64,000 bases of DNA from the NCBI RefSeq assembly GCF_026627425.1, contig NZ_JAPNLH010000010.1, positions 83,344 to 147,343 of the forward strand. Reading direction: 5' to 3'. This document shows positions 1 to 8,458 of the stretch, in pieces. Within the stretch, counting starts at the first letter, position 1; every line of letters starts with the position of its first letter. The notes under the pieces were generated by a model. It was not told where the DNA came from. It worked only from the letters and a program-made list of their open reading frames with translations, and searched no databases. Origin of the DNA: Arthrobacter endolithicus (GTDB taxonomy: Bacteria; Actinomycetota; Actinomycetes; Actinomycetales; Micrococcaceae). Made by a program: the position numbers and the translations under genes.

Positions 1-266
1 CGGAGGATCTTCAGTCATGGGCTAGGTCCGGGAAGCCACTGACCGCGCTGGTACCCGAATTTGACGATTACCTGCAACCGGCGGAAGCCGCCGACCGCTT
101 CTTGGCTGTTCCGCAGGCGAAAGTGCTGGGGATCGACGGCGGCAAGCACCTGTGGGTGGGAGAAAAGTTTACTGCCAGGGCACTGAACGAGATCTCCGCG
201 CTCGTGCTGGACCGCCCGGGGTCGGTACTCCCTACGGTGTGGAACGGGCCGCTGGCCGCTGCATGA
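1..266 (+). CDS. alpha/beta hydrolase, C-terminal part (5' end outside window)
   Basis: The reading frame is open from base 3 to a TGA at 264-266, about 87 residues. It contains PLTALVPEFDDYLQPAEA followed by VLGIDGGKHLWVGEKF. This resembles the C-terminal part of small alpha/beta hydrolases, where the Asp of the DDY segment and the His of the GGKHLW segment would be the last two members of the Ser-Asp-His triad. The nucleophile elbow lies upstream of the window. The last ~20 residues are poorly conserved. The substrate cannot be inferred. Frame and family are fairly sure; the exact subfamily is not. Confidence 0.6.
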   Translation, partial: EDLQSWARSGKPLTALVPEFDDYLQPAEAADRFLAVPQAKVLGIDGGKHLWVGEKFTARALNEISALVLDRPGSVLPTVWNGPLAAA

Positions 267-280
267 AGCAAGACCTACCT

Positions 281-326
281 GACGGCAGACCCGCTCGACG
301 TCAGACCCGCACGACGGCAGACACGC
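281..326. repeat. three 14-bp direct repeats at 16-bp period
   Basis: Copies GACGGCAGACCCGC (281-294), GACGTCAGACCCGC (297-310) and GACGGCAGACACGC (313-326) follow each other at 16-bp spacing, just past the stop codon of the hydrolase fragment. No coding role is evident. They belong to the 267-513 intergenic stretch, which I read as non-coding. Confidence 0.75.
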
Positions 327-455
327 AACACGCTCGCGCCACGCTCGACCGCGCGCCACCGTAGACCGACGCAGCAGCGGACCCGCAGTCCCGGACGGAG
401 ACGAACGGCCGCAGGCAGCGTCCGCTGCCGTTCCGCCGTCGGCCGTTCCCTGCGC

Positions 456-505
456 TTGTGCAGAGTCGTTTGTGCAGCGTTGTTGGTGCAGAGTCGGTTG
501 TGCAG
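456..505. repeat. duplicated ~22-bp unit containing TGTGCAG
   Basis: A segment TTGTGCAGAGTCG...TGTGCAG at 456-477 recurs almost unchanged at 484-505, giving four (T/G)TGCAG-containing boxes at roughly 14-bp spacing. It lies just beyond the stop of the AI-2E transporter gene, between two genes that converge. It may be a simple local duplication. No stem-loop with a T-tract is seen. Confidence 0.6.
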
Positions 506-513
506 ACCGGTGG

Positions 514-1917
514 CTAGTGCTTGTCCTGGCGCGGTATGTACACTTCTTTGACCAGCAGCAGGACGGCGGCAGCCGTAGGGATCGCGATTAATGCTCCGAG
601 GACGCCCAGCAGACTGCCGCCGGCAATCACCGAAATCACGGCGACGGCGCCTGGAACGGCTACGGCCTTCTGCATGATCCGCGGTGAGATGAAGTACGCC
701 TCAAACTGCAGATAGGCGAAGTAGAAGATGGCGTAGATCACCGTCGTCTGCCAGCCCGCAGTGAGTGCAACCAGGATGACGACGACGGCGGCGATCATGC
801 CGCCCACGAGCGGAATAAAGGCCAGCAGCGCGACAACGAAAGCCAGCAGAACGCTGAACGGAATGCCCAAGATGGTCATCACGATAAAGGCGAAAGTGGC
901 GTTGAGGACCGCGACGCAGACCTGGCCGATCACGTAGTTGCCCACCGAGCCGGTGATTTCCTCACTGAGCCGCCGGACTCTGTCGCGGCGCGAGCGCGGG
1001 GCGAGCCGGTAGCCCCAGCGTTTCATCGCCGGCAGCGAGGCCAGGAAATACAGGCTGAGCACCAGGACGATAAGGGCACCGAACAGGCCGTTGGCAATGG
1101 TGCTGCCCACTCCGACGACGCCGCCGAAAATTCCGCCCACGGCCTGGGAATCCTGGAAGAACTTGGCGACTTGCTCGCTGATGGTATCCCGCACGTGGTA
1201 CTGCGTGTCGATATTCTTGAAGAAATCCGAGTTCAGGAAAGTGTTGATCCAGCTGGGAGCGTTGGTGATCAGCTGCGTGGACTGTTCAATGATGGTGGGG
1301 ATCAACGTGGCGAAGAAGCCGGCCACAATGCCGACCAGAACGACGAGCGAAATCAGGATTCCCAGTGGGCGCGGCACCTTGCGCGCCTCCAGCCAACGGA
1401 CCACCGGGTCCAAGCCGAGGGCGATGAACAGCGCCGTCACGATCCACAGCAGCAGCTGTTCGGTATGCGTGAGCATGAAGTACAGGAACAACGCCAAACC
1501 CACACCCACGGTGCCCATGAATCCGATGTAGATGGGCTGCTGGAGAGATACCGCGGGCCTTGAGCTGCGGAATTTTCTACCTGCGGCTCCGGTCGTAGCT
1601 GCCTTTCTGGAGGCGGCGTCGGTCGCATCCGACGAGTCAGTCCCTTTCGGGGGTACGGGCTCGGTCTCGGCGTCCGGCGGCATTTCGAAACGAAGCCGGG
1701 GATGGGCGCCGGGAATTGGCCGCCGCAGCTGTCCGAGCGTTCGAGCGATCAATCCGGAATGCGAGGAGGTAAGCACCGAGGCAGCCTCCACGGGCACGGG
1801 CGCGGGCGAATGCTGGCTGGGGTCATCTGCTGAGGTCAAGGGGGATTCGCTGCTTTCACTTCGAGGCTTTTCGGTCACCCGCGGCGGCTTCTGAGGCTGG
1901 GGCTTTGTGCCAAACAT
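514..1917 (-). CDS. AI-2E family transporter (PerM/YdgG-type membrane protein)
   Basis: 467 residues. The first ~125 are hydrophilic and rich in Pro, Ser, Ala and Glu, so they are probably a disordered cytoplasmic tail. From LQQPIYIGFMGTVGVGLAL onward there are about seven or eight hydrophobic spans in the arrangement of the AI-2E exporter family, including the conserved region with GALIAIPTAAAVLLLVKE near the end. Family members export small molecules or act as ion antiporters, and the substrate here is unknown. The tail is much longer than in E. coli homologues (about 350 aa). The gene stands alone and converges on the hydrolase fragment. No clear Shine-Dalgarno was found at the ATG. Confidence 0.85.
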   Translation of the reverse strand: MFGTKPQPQKPPRVTEKPRSESSESPLTSADDPSQHSPAPVPVEAASVLTSSHSGLIARTLGQLRRPIPGAHPRLRFEMPPDAETEPVPPKGTDSSDATDAASRKAATTGAAGRKFRSSRPAVSLQQPIYIGFMGTVGVGLALFLYFMLTHTEQLLLWIVTALFIALGLDPVVRWLEARKVPRPLGILISLVVLVGIVAGFFATLIPTIIEQSTQLITNAPSWINTFLNSDFFKNIDTQYHVRDTISEQVAKFFQDSQAVGGIFGGVVGVGSTIANGLFGALIVLVLSLYFLASLPAMKRWGYRLAPRSRRDRVRRLSEEITGSVGNYVIGQVCVAVLNATFAFIVMTILGIPFSVLLAFVVALLAFIPLVGGMIAAVVVILVALTAGWQTTVIYAIFYFAYLQFEAYFISPRIMQKAVAVPGAVAVISVIAGGSLLGVLGALIAIPTAAAVLLLVKEVYIPRQDKH

Positions 1918-2164
1918 TATCAGCCGTGCGAAGGTGAGTAAGCCCTCATCTCGGCTCGCAGCAGCGGCTACATACCGTTTGGCGACCCCGGGGAATTCCG
2001 CATGAACCCGCGGCTAACGGCGGTAGCTCCCGCCGTGCCCCTGGCAGGACGCGCGGCGGCAAAAAGGCGGCAACCGGACCGGAAGAGCACCTGCACCGGT
2101 CCAAAATCCCCATGATATAGCAAAACGGTTAGGCTTAAGGGAAGTAGGAATCCCCGTTTTTCCA

Positions 2165-4075
2165 TTGACGTTAGGTATATTTGTGCGTTCGAAGGTAGCA
2201 GTAGTGCTGGCCGTTTTGGGCTTGGTGCTCCTAGGACTCGGAATCGGGCAGCGTACGGTCTGGGCGCCGCCGGCCACTGTCACGGCGTCCGTGGCGCAGG
2301 GGACCAAGAGCGCCCCGGTCACGGTTATTGATCCCGCAGTCCGGACGCTGCACGGCAGCCCGGTCACCGTCGCCGTCAAGTCCGGCGGGCCGATCCTGCT
2401 CGCTGCGGGCCGTTCGGACGACGTCGACGCTTGGGTTGGCAAGGCCGCCCACCTCACAGTTACGGGAGCGGACGCGGACTTCAAGGTGCTGTCCACGACG
2501 AGCACGGACGGCGAGGGCACGGTTCCGAACCCTGCGGGCTCCGATCTCTGGATCCAGCAGCAGAGCGGCACCGGAACCGTCAGTTATGAGTGGACCCCGC
2601 CCGTCGACGGCAATTGGTCCTTGTTGGTCGCCTCCGACGGTTCGGCCCCGGCTCCGACGGATATTTCGGTGACCGCCCCTAATGACACGAGCACTCCCTG
2701 GGCGGTTCCGCTGCTGGTGATTGGAGCTTTGCTGCTGATTATGGCTTTGCTGCTGCTGATTTTCCGGCCGAAAAAGGGGCGCCGCAGCGCCACAAATTCA
2801 GGACCGGCCCGGCGTGGGCCCGATGGTGGCAGGGACGGCAAAACGCCGATTTCGGCGGACGCGACGGGTTCGACGGCGATAGCGCCCGATGAGCCATCGC
2901 GGCCGTCCTCTACCGGGCCGTCCTCTACTGGCCCGTCCTCTACTGGCCCGTCCTCTACTGGCCCGACTTCTACCGGGCCCTCGTCTACTGGCCCGACTTC
3001 TACCGGGCCGACTTCCGCGGGGGAGACCGGGCGAACGCTCTTCGCGCGCCGGGCTCCGCTGGCTGCTGCCGCTGCTCTGCTGCTGCTTACGGGCGCCGTG
3101 GCGCCGGCTGCCAACGCGGCCAGCACGCCGCCATCCGGGGGCGCAACCTCGGGGGGTGCTACGGGCACGTCGACAGCAACCTCTCCCGCGCCCGGAACCG
3201 CATCGGTTCCGGTGGTGTTGGAAAACCAGTTCGTCCGCATATTGGATGCGGTTGCGGCTGCTGTGACCACCGCGGATGCGGCAAAGGACGCCAGCCAACT
3301 GACGGGCAGGGTCTCCGGATCCGCGTTGGAACTACGGACGGCGAACTACAAAATCAGGTCCCAGGTTGCCGATTACGCCGCTGTGATGCCGGTGGCAAGT
3401 TCGAAGTTGTTGACCAAGGTCATCAGCACAAGCCGCACCTGGCCGCGGAGCGTCATGGCTGTGACGCAGGGCGAGGGTAACGCTGTTCCGCAGCTGCTGA
3501 CCATGGTGCAGACGACGCCGAGAGAGAATTACAGGCTGGATCACGCGACCCCGCTGCTGCCGGGGGAGACCTTCCCGACCGTCGATAAGAAGGGCGCGGA
3601 GACGGTAGCGATGGACGATAAGTCCGACCTGCAGATGTCCCCGACGGCGGCATTAGCTGCGCTGGGAGACAGGTTGACCAAGCCGGACAGTGCCTGGAAG
3701 GACAAAATCACCGATCCCGTCTACATCCCGGACGTGGACTCATATCAGGCGGACATTGCCGCCAAGGGCCCGGACGCGACGTACGTCTTTTCGCATACGC
3801 CCGTGGCCGGTACCGGCCACGTTTTTCGCACGGCCGACGGCGGCGCACTGGTGAGCGCCAACTTCCACTTTAACGTCGACGCCACCTCCAAGGCGGACGC
3901 CAAATTGACCGTGGGTCCGGATGCCGCCGTCTTCACGGGCGGAACGGAAACCACCAAGGGGTTTGCACTCAACTTCGGCGAACCCGTAGTTCTCTACGTT
4001 CCGCCGGCCGGTTCACCGAACAAAATGGCGCTGCTGTCGGCCACCCGCGGGCTCATCGGCGCGAGCTTCAAGTAG
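2165..4075 (+). CDS. large membrane protein with PSSTG pentapeptide repeats, function unknown
   Basis: About 636 residues. An N-terminal hydrophobic segment (VAVVLAVLGLVLLGLGIG) looks like a signal anchor. An extracytoplasmic domain of ~150 residues follows, then a second membrane span near residues 178-202 (PLLVIGALLLIMALLLLIF). Next come a low-complexity linker with eight pentapeptide repeats (residues 247-286), a third hydrophobic stretch (LAAAAALLLLTGAVAPAANA), and a C-terminal domain of ~290 residues, probably outside the cell. The annotated start is TTG at 2165. A GTG at 2183 (V7), preceded by a TTAGG run, is an equally plausible start. I do not recognise the family with confidence; actinobacteria contain similar orphan membrane proteins. 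It is transcribed towards the chaperedoxin gene. Confidence 0.75.
   Translation: MTLGIFVRSKVAVVLAVLGLVLLGLGIGQRTVWAPPATVTASVAQGTKSAPVTVIDPAVRTLHGSPVTVAVKSGGPILLAAGRSDDVDAWVGKAAHLTVTGADADFKVLSTTSTDGEGTVPNPAGSDLWIQQQSGTGTVSYEWTPPVDGNWSLLVASDGSAPAPTDISVTAPNDTSTPWAVPLLVIGALLLIMALLLLIFRPKKGRRSATNSGPARRGPDGGRDGKTPISADATGSTAIAPDEPSRPSSTGPSSTGPSSTGPSSTGPTSTGPSSTGPTSTGPTSAGETGRTLFARRAPLAAAAALLLLTGAVAPAANAASTPPSGGATSGGATGTSTATSPAPGTASVPVVLENQFVRILDAVAAAVTTADAAKDASQLTGRVSGSALELRTANYKIRSQVADYAAVMPVASSKLLTKVISTSRTWPRSVMAVTQGEGNAVPQLLTMVQTTPRENYRLDHATPLLPGETFPTVDKKGAETVAMDDKSDLQMSPTAALAALGDRLTKPDSAWKDKITDPVYIPDVDSYQADIAAKGPDATYVFSHTPVAGTGHVFRTADGGALVSANFHFNVDATSKADAKLTVGPDAAVFTGGTETTKGFALNFGEPVVLYVPPAGSPNKMALLSATRGLIGASFK
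2903..3022 (+). repeat. eight tandem 15-bp units encoding PSSTG/PTSTG
   Basis: Units start every 15 bp from 2903 (CCGTCCTCTACCGGG) to 3008, the last being degenerate (PTSAG). All stay in frame in the membrane protein, where they form a Pro/Ser/Thr/Gly-rich linker between two hydrophobic segments. The number of such units often varies between strains. Confidence 0.9.
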
Positions 4076-4136
4076 TGCCGACGGTGCTCCACCCCGCCCG
4101 AGCTTTCCCGGTCCCTCCCGCGGCATTTGCCGCAGA

Positions 4137-4142
4137 TAGAGT
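4137..4142 (+). promoter_or_regulatory. -10 element TAGAGT of the chaperedoxin gene
   Basis: TAGAGT ends 6 nt before the ATG at 4149, and no Shine-Dalgarno is present, so the mRNA probably begins at or next to the start codon (leaderless). Confidence 0.55.
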
Positions 4143-4148
4143 AAATCC

Positions 4149-5156
4149 ATGAGTCAACCAGGTTCCGTTCCCGTAAATCCAGCCTTCGCTGCCGGCGTCA
4201 ACCTCCGCGGTGCAGTGGACCTTTCCGCGTTGAAAAAGCCCCGGCCCGCAGGTCCGGCCGTCGCTTCGCCGGGAGGCGGTGCCGCTCCCGGGAACGGCCA
4301 ACCCGGCGACGGTTCCGACGGCGCCGCAGCCGGGTATGCAGTGGATGTCACCGAGCAAAGCTTCCAGGAGTTGGTCCAGGTTTCCGCGCAGGTCCCTGTT
4401 GTGGTCTCCCTCGGGGCAGCATGGTCCGGCCAGTCCAGCACACTGAATGTCATGTTGGAGCGACTGGTGAGCGGATACGCCGGCCGGCTGTTACTGGCCC
4501 GGGTCGATGCGGAGGCAAGTCCGCAGATCGCGCAGGCCTTTGCTGCGCAGGCTATTCCAACCGTGGTTGCCCTCATCAACGGCCAGCCGGTGCCGCTTTT
4601 TGAAGGTGAGATGCCGGAGGACCAGGTGGGCCGGCTGTTGGATGAGCTTTTGAAGGTGGCGGCAGCGAACGGCGTCAGCGGCAATCTGGGCGCAGACCCG
4701 GCGGCTGCCGACGCGGAACCGACGCCACCGCCGTTGCCGCCGCTGCATCAGGAGGCGTTCGATGCCATTGAAGCAGGGGATTACGACGCTGCTGAAACTG
4801 CGTACCGCCGGGCGCTGGCCGATCAGCCTGCAGACGCTGATGCGAAAATCGGATTAGCACAGGTGCATTTGATGCAGCGGACCTCCGCCATTGACACGGA
4901 GCAGGCCGCTGCCCTGCGGCACGCTGCGGCGCAGAAAACGGACGATGTTGACGCGCAGCTGGCCGTGGCGGATTTGGATATTGTCGGAGGACATGTGGAG
5001 GACGGCTTTGGCCGTATTCTTGCGTTCATCAGCGCGAACTTCGGTCCGGAGCGGGAAACCGCACGGATCCGCCTACTGGAACTATTCGACGTCGTCGGCG
5101 TGACGGATCCGCGGGTGTCCAAGGCCCGGCAGTCACTGGCCCGGGCGCTGTTCTAA
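4149..5156 (+). CDS. thioredoxin-fold/TPR protein, CnoX (YbbN)-like chaperedoxin
   Basis: 335 residues. A disordered N-terminus (to ~65) precedes a thioredoxin-like domain (VDVTEQSFQELVQVSAQVPVVV through IPTVVALINGQPV) and C-terminal TPR-like helices (GDYDAAETAYRRALADQPAD). The usual WCxxC redox site is WSGQSS here, so both cysteines are gone and thiol-disulfide exchange is unlikely. CnoX-type proteins protect folding clients under oxidative stress and can hand them to chaperonins, and the TPR part would bind partners. The start is set by the -10 box immediately upstream. Actinobacterial homologues commonly lack the CxxC, so this is a family trait rather than a lesion. Confidence 0.85.
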   Translation: MSQPGSVPVNPAFAAGVNLRGAVDLSALKKPRPAGPAVASPGGGAAPGNGQPGDGSDGAAAGYAVDVTEQSFQELVQVSAQVPVVVSLGAAWSGQSSTLNVMLERLVSGYAGRLLLARVDAEASPQIAQAFAAQAIPTVVALINGQPVPLFEGEMPEDQVGRLLDELLKVAAANGVSGNLGADPAAADAEPTPPPLPPLHQEAFDAIEAGDYDAAETAYRRALADQPADADAKIGLAQVHLMQRTSAIDTEQAAALRHAAAQKTDDVDAQLAVADLDIVGGHVEDGFGRILAFISANFGPERETARIRLLELFDVVGVTDPRVSKARQSLARALF

Positions 5157-5207
5157 GGCCGGTAATCCGAGGCCTCGAGGAATGACTTAAGGGACAGCCT
5201 TGTTGGG

Positions 5208-5776
5208 TTGACTGCGACCACGTCCAAACTGTTTGCGCCTTTCTCCCTACGCTCCCTCGAGCTGTCCCACCGCGGCTGGGTTTCGCCCATGTGCCGTATT
5301 CTTCGGATCCTGTGCGGGCTCCCGGGGTACCGGCCGACTGGCACCTGCCGCATCTGGGGCAGTTCGCCGCTGGGGGAGCGGCCCTGGCCCTCCGCTACCG
5401 GCTGGCTGCCGGAGGCCTGGATTCAGCGAGTTCCGTTCGACTGGCCCACGTTGCTGCAGCGCACGGCGTGGATCTGATCGATGTCTTCAGCGGCGGCGCG
5501 GTCCCCGGTGCCAGCATTCCCGTAGGCCCGGGATACCAGACCGGGTTCGCCGAGCAGATCCGCCGCGAGGCCTGGGTGGCGACCGCCGCCGTCGGGCTTA
5601 TCTCGACGGCGGAACAGGCGGAGCACCTGCTGGCAACAGGTCTGGCCGACGCCGTTTTCCTGGCCCGGGCGGCGTTGCGGGATCCGCACTGGTGGCAGCG
5701 GGCGGCGCACGATCTCGGCGTCGAGCTGGCATGGGCACCGCAATATGAACGCGCGGCCGCCCGGGCGAAGTACTAG
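5208..5776 (+). pseudogene. decayed old-yellow-enzyme (YqjM-like ene-reductase) gene
   Basis: The N-terminal motif of NADH:flavin oxidoreductases is present from TTG 5208 (KLFAPFSLRSLELSHRG then WVSPMC). The expected next residues QYSS appear only in another frame (PYSSDPVRAPGVPADWHL), so a single A is missing between 5295 and 5296. The frame then runs to about FAAGGAAL and jumps to the C-terminal third (VRLAHVAAAHGVDLIDVFSGG, PVGPGYQTGFAEQIRREA, GLADAVFLARAALRDP). Roughly 190 residues of the barrel, including most FMN and substrate contacts, are absent; family members are ~350-370 aa. The gene therefore has both a frameshift and a large internal deletion and cannot make an active enzyme. Confidence 0.88.
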
Positions 5777-5841
5777 CGCCCCTGCCGCGAAGTACGGGAA
5801 AATCATCCTTTTTGATGTCCCGCGGCCAATCGACAGACTGC

Positions 5842-5847
5842 TAGCGT
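5842..5847 (+). promoter_or_regulatory. -10 element TAGCGT of the ABC transporter operon
   Basis: TAGCGT ends 7 nt before the ATG at 5855, with no Shine-Dalgarno between, as expected for a leaderless start. It also argues for ATG 5855 over the in-frame GTG at 5846, which overlaps the box. Confidence 0.55.
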
Positions 5848-5854
5848 GGCCGGT

Positions 5855-6721
5855 ATGACCGACATCCCGAACAGCTCATCACGCCCCGTTCTCCCGGATG
5901 CTGCCCGTCCTGCGGACCCCGAAGCGACAGAAACCTCCATGGCGGCACCCGGCGCAGCCACGGACAGCCCCCCGGCCCTGGTTCTGCGCGGCCTGACCAA
6001 GCGATTCAACGGCAAGGTCGCCGTCAACGCCATCGACCTCGACGTGCCCTCGGGCTCGTTCTACGGGCTCGTTGGACCGAACGGCGCCGGAAAGACCACG
6101 TCCCTTTCGATGGCCACCGGCCTGCTGCGTCCGGATTCCGGCCAAGTGTGGGTGCATGGGGTCAACGTCTGGGAGCACCAGCTGCAGGCCAAGCGGCTAA
6201 TGGGCATCCTGCCGGACGGCGTTCGGCTCTTCGACAGGCTGTCCGGGGAACAACTCGTGACGTATGCGGGCCTACTGCGCGGGATGGATCGGGAGACCGT
6301 GAAGGAGCGTGTGAAGGACCTGCTGGCAGCCCTCGATCTGGCGAAGGACGCCGGCACCCTGGTCGTAGACTATTCCGCTGGAATGACCAAAAAGATTGCC
6401 CTCGCCTCCGCCCTGATTCACGCTCCCCGGGTGTTGGTCCTGGACGAGCCCTTCGAATCAGTAGACCCGGTCTCCGCGGCGAATATCCGCGACATCCTGC
6501 ACAGCTATGTGAGCTCCGGCGGCACCGTCATCGTCTCCAGCCACGTCATGGACCTGGTGCAGCGGATGTGTGATCATGTGGCCGTCATAGCCGGCGGAAA
6601 TGTGCTCGCTGCCGGGACGGTGGATGAAGTCCGGGCAGGTGCCAGCCTGGAAGATCGCTTTGTGCAGCTGGTCGGTGGACGTCACGAAACGGGGGGTCTG
6701 GCATGGTTGCGGACCTCCTGA
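5855..6721 (+). CDS. ABC transporter ATP-binding protein
   Basis: 288 residues from ATG 5855. After a ~45-residue disordered N-terminus comes a single nucleotide-binding domain: Walker A GPNGAGKTT, signature-like YSAGMTKKIALASAL (an SAGM variant of LSGGQ), Walker B VLVLDEPFESVD and an H-loop SSHVMDL. It hydrolyses ATP to drive the permease encoded next; the genes overlap by 19 bp, so they are translationally coupled. The fold resembles ABC-2 type exporter ATPases. The substrate is unknown; a drug, lipid or peptide exporter is the usual guess. Confidence 0.9.
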   Translation: MTDIPNSSSRPVLPDAARPADPEATETSMAAPGAATDSPPALVLRGLTKRFNGKVAVNAIDLDVPSGSFYGLVGPNGAGKTTSLSMATGLLRPDSGQVWVHGVNVWEHQLQAKRLMGILPDGVRLFDRLSGEQLVTYAGLLRGMDRETVKERVKDLLAALDLAKDAGTLVVDYSAGMTKKIALASALIHAPRVLVLDEPFESVDPVSAANIRDILHSYVSSGGTVIVSSHVMDLVQRMCDHVAVIAGGNVLAAGTVDEVRAGASLEDRFVQLVGGRHETGGLAWLRTS

Positions 6722-8274
6722 GGCTCAAGCTCACGCTGCTGCGCAATTCGCTGCGGCGCAGCCCGTGGCAGCTGGTGGGACTGATCATCGGCGGCCTCTA
6801 TGGGCTCGGTGTGCTGACCATCGCCGTCATAGGTCTGCTGGCCCTGAGTGCGGCGGACGTTGAGCTGGCCAAGACCGTCATCGTCCTGGCCGGGTCCGCC
6901 GTCGTCCTTGGCTGGCTGGTGATCCCGGTCTTCGCGTCCGGCGTGGACATGACTTTGGACCCCGCGCGCTTTACCACCTTCGCTGTTCCCATGAAGCAAT
7001 TGCTGGCCGGTCTGGCGTTTTCCGGGTTCCTCGGTATTCCCGGTGCCATCACGCTGCTGGCCTCGCTCGGGACGGTGGGAACCTGGTGGCGGCACCCGCT
7101 GGCGATGCTGGCCGCGGCAGTCTGCGCGGTGCTCGCGGTGCTCACATGCATTGTTGCGTCCAGGGCCATCACGTCGGCCAGCACCAACTTGTCCTCCTCG
7201 CGGCGGTTCAAAGATGTCAGCGGGGTGCTGCTGTTTCTGCCGTTGATATTGCTGGGGCCGATAATCAGCGGGCTCAGAAGGGGGGTCGAGAACGCAGCGG
7301 ACGTGCTGCCCGGTTTTGCGCAGACCCTGTCCTGGACACCCCTGGGGGCGGTCTGGTCCGTGCCCGCTGATCTCGCCGCAGGATCCCCAGGCCAAGCGGC
7401 GCTGAAGTTTTTGATTGCCCTCGCAACGCTGGCTGTGCTGACCTGGCTGTGGAAGATCAGCCTTGCCAAGGCGCTGGTGACGCCCGTGCATAGCGCCGGC
7501 GTGCGGCGAACCGGCGGTAAGCTGGGTGCGTTCGATCTCTTCCCCGGGACTGAGGCAGGGGCAGTTGCCGCACGAGCCATGATCTACTGGCTTCGGGATC
7601 CGCGGTACACCGTCAGTCTGATCACAGCGGCGGTCATTCCGCTGGTCTTCACCGTTCCGGCGCTGCAAAGCGGCTCGCTTGGAATATTGAACTTTGCCGG
7701 AGCCATTGCCGTTTTCTTCCTGGTCTGGTCCATCTCCGCGGACATTTCGTACGACAACACGGCTTTTGCCTTGCACGTTGGCTCAGGGGTCCGCGGCCGG
7801 GCGGACCGGGCCGGCCGGGCCCTTGCGTGCGGTGTATTGGCGGTCCCGCTGGGCCTGATCTACAACCTGGTGGGGGCAGCGGTGAACTCCAGCTGGATCT
7901 ATCTGCCCGCGCTGATGGGCCTGACGCTGGGGTTGGCGCTCAGCGGCCTGGGATTGTCCAGTGTGGTGTCCGCGTGGTTCACCTACAACGCACCGGCGCC
8001 GGGGGACAGCCCGTTTAAGTCCCGCCCGGGGAACAATTTTGCCGTGCTGGGCACGCAGTTGGGCGGCTACGTCGGCTTGGGCGTGCTGGTCCTTCCGGAA
8101 ATCATCCTCACGGCGGTGGCTTTTGGCACCGGACGGCCGGTGTTTGGCTGGATCTGCCTTGCGGTCGGGCTCGTACTGGGCATGGTGCTGCTGAGTGTGG
8201 GGATTGTGCTCGGCGGCAGGCTCTACGACAAGCGCGCACCGGAGCTGTTGGCCGCCTTGGTCAAGGCGAGGTAG
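6703..8274 (+). CDS. ABC transporter permease
   Basis: 523 residues with about 12 hydrophobic segments and no recognisable catalytic motif, consistent with an ABC-2-like integral membrane subunit. Examples are LVGLIIGGLYGLGVLTIAVIG near the N-terminus and GWICLAVGLVLGMVLLSVGIVLGG near the C-terminus. The start lies inside the ATPase gene. The pair forms a minimal exporter without a solute-binding protein. Homologues sit next to the same ATPase in related actinobacteria as far as I recall. Substrate unknown. Confidence 0.85.
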   Translation: MVADLLRLKLTLLRNSLRRSPWQLVGLIIGGLYGLGVLTIAVIGLLALSAADVELAKTVIVLAGSAVVLGWLVIPVFASGVDMTLDPARFTTFAVPMKQLLAGLAFSGFLGIPGAITLLASLGTVGTWWRHPLAMLAAAVCAVLAVLTCIVASRAITSASTNLSSSRRFKDVSGVLLFLPLILLGPIISGLRRGVENAADVLPGFAQTLSWTPLGAVWSVPADLAAGSPGQAALKFLIALATLAVLTWLWKISLAKALVTPVHSAGVRRTGGKLGAFDLFPGTEAGAVAARAMIYWLRDPRYTVSLITAAVIPLVFTVPALQSGSLGILNFAGAIAVFFLVWSISADISYDNTAFALHVGSGVRGRADRAGRALACGVLAVPLGLIYNLVGAAVNSSWIYLPALMGLTLGLALSGLGLSSVVSAWFTYNAPAPGDSPFKSRPGNNFAVLGTQLGGYVGLGVLVLPEIILTAVAFGTGRPVFGWICLAVGLVLGMVLLSVGIVLGGRLYDKRAPELLAALVKAR

Positions 8275-8458
8275 CGAACTCGGCGCTGCCCGTACGGCAT
8301 AGATAGAATGCCCGACGACGCCGAAAGCCTTCCGCCGCCACTGGAGCTTAGGTAGGACATGGGATAAGTTCGATGTAAGCCCGAAATTTGGTTTGATATC
8401 AATTCGCCGTATTACCGCGTTCCGAGCGGCAGCCCCGGTGAGGGAAAGGCAGTGAACC

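Noticed and set aside
6682..7776. 364-codon open frame on the minus strand opposite the ABC permease
   Set aside because: It lies antisense to a clear membrane protein gene, is rich in Gln/Arg/Gly, and has no recognisable motif. Long antisense frames are expected at this GC content.
8393..8402. Palindrome TTGATATCAA upstream of nagB as a repressor site
   Set aside because: Only 10 bp, so it can easily occur by chance; mentioned with nagB but not listed as a site.
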